A stretch of DNA of 64,000 bases from Ailanthus altissimus (GCA_946807835.1 OX327690.1:17828501-17892500); one strand, 5' to 3'. Positions 11,191 through 23,964 are shown, counted from the stretch's first letter. Program-made: numbers and translations. Notes: generated from the sequence alone by a model not told the origin.

Positions 11191-12458
11191 TCCTTAATAT
11201 GTTGAGATCCCTTTACTTCATGCTCAAAGGGTCATTGAGCAAACAGTCTAGCTCATAAAGAGACCTCATCAACAGTCGAAGAGGATGAACGTTTTTCTCT
11301 TTTTTCACCTACTGAAGCGACCCAAGACTAGTACTCGATCTCAAAAAGTATTAGTCAACACTTTCTAGTCTTCCTTCCCTTTATTAGATGTTCGATTAAG
11401 GTTATCAGAGTTCTCAATCAGTTATACTTTAACATTGCCTTCTTGGTCAAAACCCTAATAATCAACTGGAGTCGATTCTCTCAAGCACCTCCATTGTCCA
11501 CTTCTCAGGTTGAGCTACTTTCAATAGCTAAGTCGCCATCAAAGTCACCGAATCATGACTAGATATATTCAAGGAGTCATTAACTAAAGATTTGATTGTA
11601 CTAACAACCTAGACATACAGAAAATGGACAACGCTTTAACAATCTACTACATTGAGTACTCAAGATAAACAGACAAGCACTTAAGTCAAGTGTTGAGAAC
11701 TCAACAGTTCCTGATCAAGTACTTAATGGTTCATGTCAGGCATTCAACAAGTTATACTCAAACACTTAAAATTTGAAGATAAAAACCTAGAGAACGGTAG
11801 AAAAGTATTCAAATTAGCAAAAAAAAAAAGGAAAAACAAATAGGGTTAACCTAAAAATAGAGATTTTTAAATCAAAGAAAAAAAAATACTTTCTAAGCGT
11901 CGTTAAAAGCAAAGTCTCTCTATCTTTGATTGTTGCTTTCTCTCTCTAAAAATGTCTCAAAATGTAGAAAAATAAAAACTATGAAGAACTATGTACTTAT
12001 TTAGAAAGTCATCGGAGTGATCTTAGCCATTAAAAAAAAATTTAACACCTTAAAAGCTATGCGAAGATTCTTTTCAACTAATAGACACCCTTTCAAGAGC
12101 ACTATTCAATGGTTTGATAAGCATTAATGGTTTAAAATAAAGCCACGTTATCAAAAATTGAAAGAAAGGGCACAACTGTTTCGATAACCAAATTAGCACA
12201 TGTTTCTCGAAGGGTTACCAAACATTTAATACACTTTTGGTGCCAAATTCAAATCATTAGTTCATAGCCCTAAAACCACCACTTTGGCAAAGCTGGCTAT
12301 GTCGTGTGATGCCAAAATACTTTTGTAATAAATGACCAAGATTGCCATGTCATACCTAAGGACCTAAATGTCAAGACTTGAAGATATCATTTATGCCTAA
12401 CACTAAATAGAAATTTCCACTGTTGACAAATCAACAGTAGAAACTAAAGGATCCCTAT
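11191..12458. other. Non-coding internal part of the Tat-like element
   Basis: This lies between the antisense gag-like pseudogene and the right LTR-like repeat. No protein similarity is visible. Near its end, 12419-12438 is a small perfect hairpin (8-base arms ACTGTTGA and TCAACAGT around CAAA), close to the inner boundary of the repeat. Such AT-rich untranslated space is usual next to the 3' LTR of these elements. Confidence 0.4.
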
Positions 12459-13115
12459 TTTCTTTTAGAAATTTGGACTCAATTTGCAAAGACCCAATAA
12501 GGTTGAGCCTAGCTTAGAGAAATATGAGTGCTTATCTCTCCAGCCTAACAAGACTTATGATAGTTAAACACTCCAATCAAGGCAAATGGTTTATTTTTTG
12601 CCCAACATGTTATTAAATTAGACTAGGTCCTCAAACACCTGTTGAAATCAAACAGTCATCACTTAACAAAGAAAGCTCTCCTTTAATACGGATGAACATT
12701 CTCTAAACCGTGACCAAGTAGCTCTCCTCATCAATTCATGAAGACTCACCCTACTACAACATAGAGGAGTCCTAAACTTATAGCCCAATAGTCTCCTTTT
12801 TTTTTGCAAAATGAAAAACTATAAACTACCAAGGACCCTCCTCATATCATACTACAAGACCGAGCACTCTTTATTAGGGTCAATTACTTCTCACTAGGAC
12901 GAGCACCACTAGTGCTCTTAAGACGACTCCAAAATGTCCGAAAGTAAAACACAACACCTAGTCCATAAGCTAAATAAGATTAGAATTTCAGAAGGTTGAG
13001 AAGTCCTTCATGATATTCAAAAACCGCTCGCAATCTTTTAAATAGAGGGGTTCTCCACACAGGAGGAAATATATTTTATCTCCGAGAAATTTTTTTTTTA
13101 AGTAATTCTTTTACA
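12459..13115 (+). repeat. LTR-like repeat, right copy (pairs with 2765-3429)
   Basis: This is a direct copy of 2765-3429 with many shared phrases, such as tatgagtgctta, agttaaacactcc, caaggaccctc and agcactcttta. It ends gtaattcttttaca at 13115. With its partner it seems to bound the nest that contains the gypsy pol and antisense ORF fragments. By eye identity is roughly 75-80 percent, so the element is old. Confidence 0.6.
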
Positions 13116-14230
13116 TTGTTATTTTTAACAAGTCACTCTTAATCTAACTTAATCATCGAAGAGTTTTTGTTGAATTTACCATCGGCTAGCCTTAACCAAT
13201 TATTCTCTTATATTATCAGAGATTTCAACCATCAAAAACAATTTCCTGAAGAGCAGCTGCACTCAATTTATAATAACCGTTTCTACTAAATACATATTCA
13301 AGTATTGGCCGAAGATCTAAAGCTTGACTCTCAAATTGATTAGAAAGCCTAAAATCAGAGATCAACAGTATCAATTTATTTGGTTTTGAATTATTTACTT
13401 GCGAGGAATCAGGCAAAGTTTTCCAGTGGGCGTACATCTGTTTATCGAATCTGAGTGTTTTCTTGAAGAGATGGATTGAAGATACCTAGTTATGTTCTCG
13501 TTCCCTTCAAATGGAAGTTCAAATTTTGAGATTTACCCTATAAGACTTGACAAGTGTTGGAAATTTGAATATTTTATTCCTGCTCTTTTAGAGTGTTAAA
13601 CATCGATTTTCACAGTTTTGGATGCATAATGAGTCGGTAAAGGATTAGTTTGGATTCGACGATTGTGTCTGCACAAGATACATGATGAATGGCTGCAGTG
13701 ATTGTGTGCGATATTTTCATGTCACTCTTTGTAACTAATGGCAATAACAAGATTGTCGGTAAAACAGGCATCACAAAACTCTTGGTTGTATCAATTAAGG
13801 TTACACGATTATGGGTAACAAAATGATAGCACAAGAAGTCCATAAACATGTTATTACTACATTATCTGCTTAACTTTATATAATTTATCCCTTTTGGAAA
13901 AGAAAAACTCTTCCATTGAATTTATATAATTTATCCATTATTTTAAAAAAAAAACTCTTTTATTGAATTTACGTCATATCTGTTTGTACTGAGAGTTCTA
14001 CCAATATGCCTGTCATACGAATGCAAAGGAGTACTATTAAAGAAAGTACTATTTGTAAACTTTAGTGATTTTAGTTGGTCATAACACTTCTGGTGCATAT
14101 AGAAGCTTTCATAGCATTGTATGTTTATGGCTCGTTCAATGATCATGTTTTCACACAAGCCATTAGCATTAACAAGCCACAACTAAATTATCCTGACAAG
14201 CAGACCATGGGCAATTTTTAGGCTCAAGTA
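13116..14230. other. Space downstream of the remorin gene, with a short tandem repeat
   Basis: Three minus-strand open frames of 70-80 codons (13225-13437, 13610-13849, 13943-14182) have no recognisable domains and no convincing splice context, so I do not call them genes. At about 13878-13970 a unit of about 47 bases occurs twice in tandem (ataatttatcc ... aaactctt ... attgaattta). Part of this stretch may be transcribed as the distal 3' end of the remorin gene, but I see no clear polyadenylation site. Confidence 0.4.
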
Positions 14231-14488
14231 TCCTATTTGTTATTCTCTATCTGCTAACTGAACAGCCCTTCAAATGCAACATCCCATTGTTTTCACTAAC
14301 AAAGAAGATTTAATGCAACAAAAACTCATCAGTTTAATTTTGCAAATTGAGCACATTTCATCTATACAGGGCCGATTCACATACATAACAACGGTCACTT
14401 GGTTGCTGATGGAGAGCAGAAAAAGCGACCACTTGGGGCTCAATGGGTGTATGAGCTATTTGATTTTTATTCATTGTTTCCAGTTTTA

Positions 14489-17400
14489 TTACAACCAGCC
14501 ACAACAGGTGAAATGGGTCGATGGCATCTGTCCTGTTTGACGAATATATTCTGCTTGGGCTGTAGTTCTTACAGCATCCCAGTTTTTTCTTGCTTCGGCT
14601 GCAGCACTTTTTTCTTCAGATCTTTGCCTTGCCATTGCAATCTTTTTCACCATCTTTGCTTGGGCTTGCGCTCTCATTTGTTCTACTTCAGCCTAAAAAG
14701 AATTCCAGTTATACTATAGCCATTAACATTCACTTAGCAAGCAGCAAGTTATAATTTTATCAGAAGAAAGCTTGATGTAAAATAATCTCAAGTAAGTTAT
14801 AGTTAACATATAAATTAAGTTATAGTCATGCAAGTCTGGTCAAGCAAGTGTCCATTGAAATTTCCAATGTCAATTTCAGGCATTAAAGTTTCAGCTGTTC
14901 TCTTAACCACTCCGAGCATTATTCAGACCATTGACAAATTTGGATCTATTTCACCACCATACAATGGCGAATAAAGTAATTTCTCATGGCTAAATATGGA
15001 CAGTGAGAAAGGATTTTATAGTACCTCTATTCTCTGCATCTCTGCTTCCAGTTTTGCTTTCTGTCGACTTTCCCATGCTTGGATTTTGATTTCTTCACGT
15101 TTGAATCTGAAAAAATGTAATACCTCTGTCAAACTAAAATTTTATAACAGTACAAATCCTGGTGTCAGTTATTTTCATATAAATATTGCTTTGAATTAAG
15201 CTTAAAAAGTGTTGGTTACAAATGAAACCTCGCTGTGTGTTTAGACTTTTCAGCTTCCTCCCATACAGCTGCACGTTTTTCAAATTTTATCCGTTCTAGC
15301 TCCTCCATATTAGTAGTCTTGTTTGAAGTAATATTTTCAGGCTCATCTTTACTAGCCCAAGCAGCAATATTCATCTTGCCGAGCTGGACACCAAGAACTT
15401 CAATTTCTCTCCTTGTCTTTTCCTTAATTTCTTGCTCTGACAAATCTCTTTTGCTATTTTCTGTTGGATGTTGTGATTCGTCATCTTTGGTTTGCTCCAT
15501 AGGTGTAGATGCTGGCACCCTTCCTCTGGGAGTAGATGGAATTGAAGAAGTTGGGCTTCGAAGTGGGGTGGTTGCCCCTATTGGGGTGGCAGTCCTTGAA
15601 GGCTCTTGACTTGTCATAGGTGTCATTTCCGTCCCCATATCTCTCATAGAGACTGCCCTTATGGCAGGAAGAACTGCATAATCAGATCATATTCATAAAA
15701 CTTAACGGCACTAAAAGTTGTCAAAATGTTACATTATAGCAGGTCCTGTTGTCCTCATATCAGAACAGACAATTAGGAGTTGCACAAAACATATCACAGG
15801 GAAACACATACTGCAACAACAATTAGTGAGTGAATTGATTTATACAGACAGAATATTTTGTTGTAACTTGCAGAAACAAAAGATTTGTTATCCTTTGTAC
15901 AAACCAAGTAAATCCCCATATGGAGGAAAGAGCTTCTGAAATAATTAAACACAAGAAGTTCAAAACTCATGCAGGACAATAAATGAATAATTATGCATGA
16001 TATATTAATAATATTCAAGATCTCCCACAGGAACTTTGTACCTATCTTAACAAGCCCTGCTTGACACATTCCAACAGATACATAACTACAGAGCACTTCA
16101 GGAATTCTATCTTTTTTAAAGCCAAAACATATGAATATCAGCATTGAGTTGTCCAAACATAATCTATAAAGGATCAAGTGCTTGTTGATTCCAGCCAGTG
16201 AATAAATTCAAGCACACGAAGTTAGAAATTTACCTGATGTATTTTCTGATGAACTTTTTGGATAAGATAACTCCCTTTGTTCCACTTCTTCCAAATCCTT
16301 GCTCTGGGGACATGCATTGATCAATGCATTACCCCAAGGTTCTTGATGAGTCCTAGTGGGGACGAAAGAGAATTTCTCAAAAGCAACTTGTGAAGCAGAT
16401 TGGCAAAAGTCCACACGCTTAGTGTCAACTGGCCGAGCAATTTGTACTTTATGATCATAAGTTGTATACTCAGGAGCAACCCTGACCATATTTGTTACTG
16501 GAAACTTATTTGCCTGGTTGTATAAAGCATTCTTCTTAAAATAATTAGCTTGAACATTTTGACTATTCATTATCCATTTCTCTGCATCATTCCACTTGGA
16601 AGCTATAGGTCTTGAGAATGACCTTGCAATGGGATTGTGTGCCAATCTTTCTCCTTCGTGAAACTCAAAGCTAGAAGAACTAGCATTACTATCATAATCA
16701 AAATTTTCATCGTCAAGCATTCTCATTGGGTGAATTGCACTCGAATTACCAATGTTACCCTTTGAGAATTGCTGCATTTTGACTTGGCCCACGTTGGTGT
16801 TTTCCCTTGGTAATGTTTCCTTTGGCTGGAAAGTAGTGTGATCACCCCGACCGTTGCTAAAAACTAACTCACCGGCTCCTTGCTCAGGTGCAACCTCTAA
16901 GCTTGGATCTGCAACTGGAGGGCATATGCCTAAATCAATATAAAAGTTCCAGAGACAAGTGCTATCTTGAGGACATAAAATCCATATGTCAAGCTCAAAA
17001 AACAGTTTCAAACATAGCTTTACTAAGTTGACTTCATTTGGAAGTAATGCTCTGATGATCAATATCTTGCTTGTGTTAAATTCGGTTCAAAGCGCATATA
17101 AAATGCACTAAGTTGAATCAAATTATTTTTGAAGCAAAAAAATAGTTTTCATGTGTTTCAAAATCTTAAAAAAATAATAATTGAAGCGTAGTAACCGACC
17201 TTCCCCATCAAAATTTCCATTGTTAGAGGCCAATAAACTGTTTTTAGCAAACTCAGAATCCTCAAGCTTGGAAGGAGATGTCCTTGCAGAGTTACTGTTT
17301 GATCCTTCTTTTTTCCTATTATGATGGGGCCCTATCAGCTTCATCCTCAGCTTACTTGGAGAAATTATACCAGTCTGCAATCAACAAAAGAGATACCAAT

Positions 17401-17946
17401 AAGCCATAACAACCTTTAACCCACAAATTATTCACACAAAAAAAGGTTACAGCTTCAAATTTTGTAATATATTGATTCAACCAAACAAACTCCATATTTA
17501 CTAATGTCATTTTGAATAATTTCACCATCACAACCAAATTTAGAAAAACTCAAAAAGAAAATAAATAAATAAAAAATGGACAGAGCCAGACCCCATGATT
17601 CCATCAACTACAAAGAGAAACACCCAAATGAGCATTCTCAGCTCAAGAAAATAACAAACTAAAAAGAATCCATAAATTGCAGAAGCCAGATGAAAACAAA
17701 ACTTGTGCCCACAACTGCCTTTGTTTTTTGCTCACAACAAATCATTTTCCCATCCTGTCCGATTCAAACACAGAGACACACATGAAGATAAAGTACACTC
17801 CAATTAAAAGAACCCATAAGATTACGGAGAAACTCAAAAACCCAATAAAGCCATTAACTTTATAATAATTTTTAAAAAAAAGATGGTGGCCTTCCATTTC
17901 TCCTTCATTGAATTACCTGAACCTTGTGTATCCTCTCGTACTCCAT
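14489..17946 (-). CDS. Remorin family protein, long N-terminal type, six exons
   Basis: Remorins are plant-specific plasma-membrane nanodomain scaffolds implicated in signalling and plasmodesmatal traffic. Exons on minus: 17946-17917, 17374-17200, 16929-16234, 15673-15229, 15106-15025, 14692-14489. All introns are GT-AG, phases agree, and the product is about 543 residues. Exon 1 codes only MEYERIHKVQ; exon 2 continues TGIISPSKLRMKLIGPHHNR. The middle is polar and presumably disordered. Residues 310-360 include MRDMGTEMTPMTSQEPSRTA and a Ser/Thr/Pro-rich stretch. Remorin_C spans about 404-540 (AAWASKDEPE through RFKREEIKIQAWESRQKAKL to AEYIRQTGQMP), a charged coiled coil. The tail THFTCCGWL has two cysteines suited to S-acylation. 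No frame is broken. The exon 3 acceptor could instead be 21 bases downstream, removing seven residues. From memory it resembles the Arabidopsis At2g02170/At1g30320 type, sometimes called group 6. Expression is not shown. Confidence 0.93.
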
Positions 17947-18107
17947 TAGAGAGCCCTCTCTCTAACGCTATGTTACTCTTTTTCTTTTCTTCTTTTTTTT
18001 TTTTTTTGGGGTGTCTCTCGTTCTCTCTCTCCAAAATAAAAATGGAGTTCAAGCTAAGGAAAAGCCGAAGACAGACAAGAGAGGAAAGAAAGAGAAAGCG
18101 TTTGTTA

Positions 18108-18117
18108 TTAATATAAT
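18108..18117 (-). promoter_or_regulatory. Probable TATA element of the remorin gene
   Basis: The minus strand reads ATTATATTAA here, about 160 bases upstream of the start codon. A pyrimidine-rich stretch (ctttctctttctttcc on minus) begins about 15 bases downstream and suits a plant transcription start. Between it and the ATG at 17946 there is no upstream ATG on the minus strand. The leader is rich in GA and poly-A tracts. The assignment rests on position and sequence only. Confidence 0.5.
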
Positions 18118-18242
18118 ACCAACTGAAGCTTAAGACATCTCACTATCTGTGTTTAATTGTATTTGTCGACAGGTGTGAGAGAGTAACTACTGTTTCAACA
18201 CATCATCTCCATCGTCCATCCTCCGTGACAGTATTTTTTTTA

Positions 18243-18291
18243 CCTCTTCTTCTTCTTCTTCTTCATGTACTGTACCACCCCCCCCCCCCCC
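18243..18291 (+). repeat. (TTC)n microsatellite followed by a 14-base poly-C tract
   Basis: Seven CTT/TTC repeats (18245-18264) are followed, after catgtactgtacca, by 14 cytosines (18278-18291). On the minus strand this is GAA repeats and poly-G upstream of the remorin promoter. Such tracts are common in plant promoters and length-polymorphic. Short open frames here are products of the repeat. Confidence 0.85.
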
Positions 18292-18581
18292 ACAAACCCA
18301 ACTCTGATCTCCCCAGTCCCCACGTCATCTCCTTGGACCACTGTTTCAGTGGGCCCCATCTTACTTGGCATGAACTCTGTGCGCTACTTCATGTCAAATT
18401 GGTGGTCGGCGATCTTTTTACATACTCCCTCCCCCACGAATTGCCGATTCCTTTTAATATATTATTTAATTTTCCGAAATGTTTTTAAAAAATCAATATA
18501 GAGTTTTGTTTTGATAAATTTTTAAGAAACTAAAGAAGTCTAGGGACTAGGGAGGGCGAATTTTTCTGATTAATATATTTT

Positions 18582-18694
18582 TTAGAGTAATGTTATATTT
18601 TTAATTTTAATTTGAAGTGATATGTTATGTAATTATTAAGTGGTTAAAATAAAATATATAAAAATCAAATTAAAAATTGTAACATTATTCTATC
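18582..18694. mobile_element. MITE-like palindromic element
   Basis: The left end reads agagtaatgttatatttttaa. The right end, reverse-complemented, reads agaataatgttacaattttt. The termini are imperfect inverted repeats of about 30 bases around a central AT-rich segment of about 50 bases. The size (about 113 bp) and lack of coding suit a miniature inverted-repeat transposable element upstream of the remorin gene. A target-site duplication cannot be fixed because the flanks are AT-rich. Confidence 0.5.
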
Positions 18695-20435
18695 TTCAAA
18701 TATCATTTGTATTTAATTGAATATTAAAAAAAATACATATGCACCTTTTTAAATTTACTCCTTTAATTTTAATTGTTTTAATTTTTTCATATAACAATGA
18801 CCAGAGAAAAGAAATTACAGTAAATGATTAGGGCAGGCATTGGAAAAGTGGAAATGATGAAAAACTGGAATCTTTATTTAGCTATGCATAGTAAGGGGAA
18901 CTTAACACTGCACTTCTCTAGTTTACATAAATTACATTTTAATAGAAATTTTACTTTTAATTATACTATCATACTTTCTATTTAATTTTATATTTTTTTA
19001 AAAACAATTATCATATAAATCATTAAAATATCTTTACAAAATAAAAAAAAAATTCTGTTGTAGATTAAATAATAAAAAATAGCGTAATTAAAATTAAAAA
19101 TATCGTTAAAAAATATTTAAAAATAACTATTATTTTAAATACTAGAATCTTTTATAGTAAAAAATTATTTAGTTAATCTTTATTAATCAATAAAATAATA
19201 AATAAACAAAATTATCCTTTATAATAATAAAATTGAGAACTAAAATAATGGACGAAGCTTAAAAGTTTTTGCACTCTTCTTGCAGCGTGAGGATGGGCAC
19301 GAGGAAAGAGCTTGTGTCCTCTTCACGTCTCAAGGTAAGGTGCACAGTTTTGCCACTGGGATCGATCTTCTTTGACTTTTTTTTAATTTTGATTATTTTT
19401 TATAATTTTTTAATTATTTTTAAATTAAATTTATTTATTTTTAACTTATATTATTTTAAATTTATTTATTTTAATTAATTTTAAAGTGTAATTTAGATTA
19501 AAATTTTAAATAATTTACAATAGATACAAAATATTTTGAGAGTAAAATAATTTAAAAATTAAATATTTCACTAAAAAAAATTATAAATGTGACGAGGGAT
19601 TAAAATAGAATTTTACTTAACAATGTAGGCTATTTTAAAATTTTTCCAAATATAATTTGCGTAAATCTTAAAGGTGACAGTGTACTATGTAACTTGTAAA
19701 AGTAAATAATGGGTCACGTCGTCGCGATCGATCAATCAATCACAAAAATTAGTATTATACAAATTAAATAAAAAAGATTTCAAGCAAACAAGCTTTTATT
19801 AGTTATGACATCGATACTCACTCATTACAATTTTGACTCAATTTCTTTAATTTCCCCAATTATAAGAATAATTTTTTTCTATTTATATATGTGTGTGAGT
19901 CGCGCTCACGTGCCTTTCTTCTCGCTCTGCATTGTGATTTTCTAAGCTTACCTTAAATATTTAAAGATCTTTTATACATAAATTAATTTAAAATGTATAG
20001 TTAAGATTTTTTTAATTTTTTTTATTAACTACCTATTATATATTTATATTTTATTAAAGTAAAAATTCATATCAAAATAAAATCTTTATTTTTTCAAATA
20101 TACTTTTTTATGCAAAAGTAATATTTAAAAAAAATAAAAAAAATAGATGATACCCTTTTTAGATTTGTACATTCAAATTATGCTAAAATGAAACTAATCC
20201 AAATAGAAATAAAAAATTTTAAAAATTAATTTATTTAACATATTTAAAAGTTTTTAATATTAATTTAAGCGATTTAAATATTTTGACATTCATTTGCTAT
20301 AATCATATCCCCGTGATAGAATAATTTTGTCTTTTTTTAAATAATTTGAAGTATAGAATTTAATCATTTTTATTTTAAATAGATTTGGATTTATATCTTT
20401 ATTTGCATTTATCTTTAAATGTTTGAAATTGGTGA
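18695..20435. other. AT-rich intergenic DNA
   Basis: Long A/T runs without protein similarity. A local GC-richer patch at about 19270-19370 (gcgtgaggatgggcacgagg and following) opens a 69-codon frame that I do not recognise. Its tail is simple AT sequence, so I do not call it a gene. No RNA gene is seen. Confidence 0.5.
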
Positions 20436-20439
20436 TTCA

Positions 20440-21090
20440 ACAATTATATATAAACATAAATTGAGATGAAAATCAAATGAAAAATCAACAAAAAATCTAG
20501 CACGTAAATATTGTTCGAGCAATGAACAAAACAAAAAAGTAGAAGAATAGGTTTGTTCACAAGATGAGCATTGTTCACGCTGTGAATATCAGTCATGTGA
20601 GTGAATACTGTTCATGTAGGATACTGTTCACACGATAACTTGCTGCTATTTTTTATTTTAACTTAATTGACTTTTTAAGTGGGATTTATACTCTTACAAA
20701 TATGAATTTTTATTCTAATGACATTTAAGATTTTTAGGGACTTTGTAAACACTTTATAAACTCTTATAACTCTTTAGAATAACTCAAGCATCTAAAACAT
20801 TAAGATGTAATATATAAGAGAGAATATAAGAGTTAGGTAAGCACTAAGTGCGTAATGCACTAAGGTGATGTCTTTGTGTAAATAAAAAGAGCACCAAAAG
20901 ATACTTTTTGAGAGTGCTTAGATTATTCTTGTATTCTTTAGGTTAAATCTCTTATAGGGTATAGAAGATACTAAAAAATATTGTAAAAATATGGTGATTT
21001 AAGATATACTTAAAGGTCTATAATAAAAAATACTAAGAAGTCTTATAAAGGTGGTAATGATCTAAGAGATCATAGAACCCCAACAATGGA
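20440..21090 (+). repeat. Solo-LTR-like block with repeated TGTTCAC motifs
   Basis: At about 20510-20640 the words ttgttcac, tgttcacgctgtgaa, ctgttcatg and ctgttcacac recur. This is the same style of short inverted or repeated motif seen in other LTRs in the window (gtgaacagta at 4123-4170, opposite sense). A transcript-like layout follows and ends near aaccccaacaatggagcc (about 21077). No coding region adjoins it, so it may be a solo LTR. Boundaries and family are uncertain. Confidence 0.35.
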
Positions 21091-21099
21091 GCCAATACA

Positions 21100-22460
21100 A
21101 AAGGCTAATCTTTTAAAAAGATTAATACTAAAATTAATTTTCTTAAACAAATTGATATTAAAATTATAATTTAGTTGATAATAAAGTGATGTCGGGATAA
21201 CATAGCTTGATATCTCTAAATTAAGCAATCAATTTTAAATAACAAATTTATAATTGAATTCACTTATTAAGTCAATTTTGATTTAATTAAATGAATACAT
21301 AAAACTCTTTTCTATAAATTGTCGAACAATCAAACATTATATAAATGGTTGGAATGATGCAAGGAAATAGTGAAAGATGATTCTATCCTCTTTTATATTT
21401 AAAAAAAAAAAAGAGAGGGAGATATATTGAATTCGGTAATTTTTATTTTAGAAAAAATTATATATAAAACAATTTTTTTTTTGGATAAATATATAAAACT
21501 AATTTAGGGGGGAAAGAATGAGCATTTGACCATGAGGTCAAAGTTGAAGGAATGGAGGGTACAGATTCTCTGTAGTCTGTCCTGCAAAAGAGTCATGAAA
21601 AAGAAAGTAAAGAAGGACGGTACAAATATGATCAGACGGCTGTCAGGAAAGCTTTTAAGAAATTAGATTTACTACTTGCCAGTTACCAGTCCTTCTACTT
21701 TTTCTTTTTCTTTTCTTAACTTCTGTCAAAAGTTGATAAAAAGGTAATTTTTCACGTGTCAAGTAAATTCCGAAAAATCTGATGAAGATAAATGACTTTC
21801 AATAATGTATATTTCCCCCTATATAACAGATTACTTCTTAGGCATAATTCGGATAAGCGTAAATATATTTTGTAGCAGCTAATGTTTTGTAGATCAAATT
21901 TCTCATTTTTATTTAAATAATTTTGAAAAGAAAAAATAAAAATAATATGTACTTTTTTGTCTTCATCAGAAAATATAAAAATAATATGACTTTCAATAAA
22001 AATAAATTCCTTGTTTTTTACTCAAAAGATTTAATACATTTTACTAAAAAGTTTCTTTTAAATATTTTTTATTATTGTTGCGTTATTTTTATTTTAAATT
22101 ATTTAATTTAGAATTGACCTATTATCTCTAAACCCCAAATACTCTTCTTTTTAAATTTATTTTCATGACATTGTCCTCTGTTTGTTTCTATTTTCTCTCT
22201 ACTCCCTCAGATTCGTCAATGTGACAAGTCTTTTGTATTTATACTATAAGATTTGAGAAGAGTCTCTTCTCTCTTTTTCTTCTATACCAAATATTAATTA
22301 AGAAAAACAAAATTTATATATATATATATATATATATATTGTGTTTTGAACTTGTTGAGATTTATAAAGTTGCAAATTATTGCATACGTGCCACTTTTTT
22401 TTTATTAAGTGAATATTTTCACAATGTAAATATATACATTCACCCACTTAATTATATCTA
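21100..22460. other. AT-rich intergenic DNA with a (TA)n microsatellite
   Basis: No gene is recognised. A pure TA dinucleotide run of about 12 repeats lies at 22315-22339. A 62-codon open frame at 21923-22111 is K/N/F/Y-rich AT sequence with no domain. Confidence 0.6.
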
Positions 22461-22462
22461 TA

Positions 22463-23085
22463 TATTAGGAAAAAATTAAGGTGACACACGGGTTGCACCT
22501 AAAAATTTACTTAAGCATTTTGACCCAATTTCTCGTGAAGAAACTCAAAATTGATATATGTTCATTAGAGAAAATTTGAGTCATTAAAAAATTTTATTTA
22601 GAGGTTTCTAAAAATAAAAGTTATAGACATGGGTATTTTTAGTGCTAATGAGGCACTCGTTAACTTAAAAAACCTCAAATTAGATAAATTATAGTTCGTC
22701 TTTCATGAGTCAGGGTCAAAAATATATGGTGAGGCATATATTAGGACTCTGAAGTAAATTGAAATAGATAAAAAGTCTCATATAAAAAGACAAGAAGAGA
22801 GTGAAGACGGTTCTCGATCTAAATAAAGACCAAAGAGAATTGAGTCGGCCTCTGTATTGCCCACAATACCAAGAAGACATAGACTACAAAAAGGCCCAGC
22901 TCCATTGAGGTTGCCTCCAACCCTTAAATTTAGTTAATAGAACTCGCAACAAACTTTGGAAGTCTCTCAGTTCCTATGCTAAGTCCACTGAACACTTTAA
23001 GAGAGAACATATTTTTTGCCATAAAAAAACAAACGGTGACTCTAAAAACCTACAACTACAGGAAAAAGCCAAATTGAAGGAGTAA
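22463..23085 (+). repeat. 5' LTR and leader of a Tat-like gypsy element (left copy)
   Basis: The stretch beginning tattaggaaaaaattaagg (22463) matches 25506 onward (tgttaaggagaaattaaggt) in the same orientation, including ggtgaca, the cctaaaa-rich stretch and caaattgata. The same LTR family, reversed, occurs at 56072-57120 and 62735-63737. Directly downstream is a plus-strand gag-protease remnant, so this is the 5' LTR plus leader. The inner LTR boundary is not resolved. Confidence 0.6.
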
Positions 23086-23089
23086 ATAG

Positions 23090-23935
23090 AAGTATTGTGA
23101 CTTCAACAAAAGCTACGGTCATAACATTGCTGAGTATTTTGAACTTAGAGAGAAGATTGAGGCATTAATCATAAATGGTTTGCTAAAGGAGTTCTTAAGT
23201 GAGGTAAGGAATGCTCAGTGTGAGTCGGGCACTAAGCAAAATGACAAGTCTGAAGGTGATAGGATTATACCTAAGAATCTTGCCTTAAAACATAGCTCTT
23301 AAGTTAATGTCATCTTAAGAGGCCTAATTGGAGCGGGGATCTCAAGAAAGCAGTGAGGAATTATGCCCGAGAAATTGAGAAAAGCATTATGGAAGGAATG
23401 CAGATCCATGTTGTACACCTCATCCCTCTTGAGCCAGTTTTCCAAACACACAAACTGTGTTTACTGGAAAAACTATAAAGGCGTTGTGTTCCCTCATGAT
23501 AACACCTTAATAGCCACTCTAAAGATCGATGCCAATAAGAATTATAAGGATGATGGTTAACACCAAATGCTTCATGGAAGTCATCTATAAGGATGCTCTT
23601 GAAAGAATGGGGATTGAGTTTCCAAGGTTAATGTATGTCTCTATTTCGTTGTTGGGATTCATGAAAGAGTGTGATTCCCCTCGAATCCATCACTTTACTT
23701 GTCTCTATTGGTGAATCTCTGAAGTCGATGGTTTACATGATCTACGTCTTAGTAATAGATTGCCAAACGCTTATAATGTGATTTTAAGTTGACATTTCTT
23801 AATGGTGACTCAAATTGTTGTCTCCATGTATCACTTGGCAACGATGATCCCAATTAACGATGAGTTTGTCATTGTCAAAGGTGACCAAAAGTTAGCCTTT
23901 AGATATTATTCCACCTCAGTCAAGCCTAGTTACTA
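23090..23935 (+). pseudogene. Tat-like Ty3/gypsy gag C-terminus and aspartic protease remnant
   Basis: Plus-strand frames read CDFNKSYGHNIAEYFELREK then IEALIINGLLKEFLSEVRNA, the Cys/His segment near the gag C-terminus of Tat elements. The protease follows: CVYWKNYKGVVFPHDNTLIA, then IYKDALERMGIEFPRLMYVS after a mutated active-site region. A degraded tail includes the equivalent of the usual DCPSAYNVILG and STYHL motifs near 23760-23840. Frameshifts and stops are frequent, and the active-site Asp-Thr/Ser-Gly is not intact. No reverse transcriptase, RNase H or integrase follows; tandem repeats begin within about 50 bases. Confidence 0.75.
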
Positions 23936-23964
23936 AATATCCATTCTACACCTAAGAGAAAATG

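Noticed and set aside
13225..13437. A 70-codon minus-strand frame of balanced composition (MYAHWKTLPDSSQV...)
   Set aside because: No domain, no upstream exon with plausible splice sites and no similarity I recognise; kept as unexplained rather than called.
14274..14719. Plus-strand open frames of 88 and 106 codons
   Set aside because: They are antisense to the last exon of the remorin gene and have no independent support.
15235..15609. A 124-codon plus-strand open frame
   Set aside because: Exact antisense of remorin exon 4.
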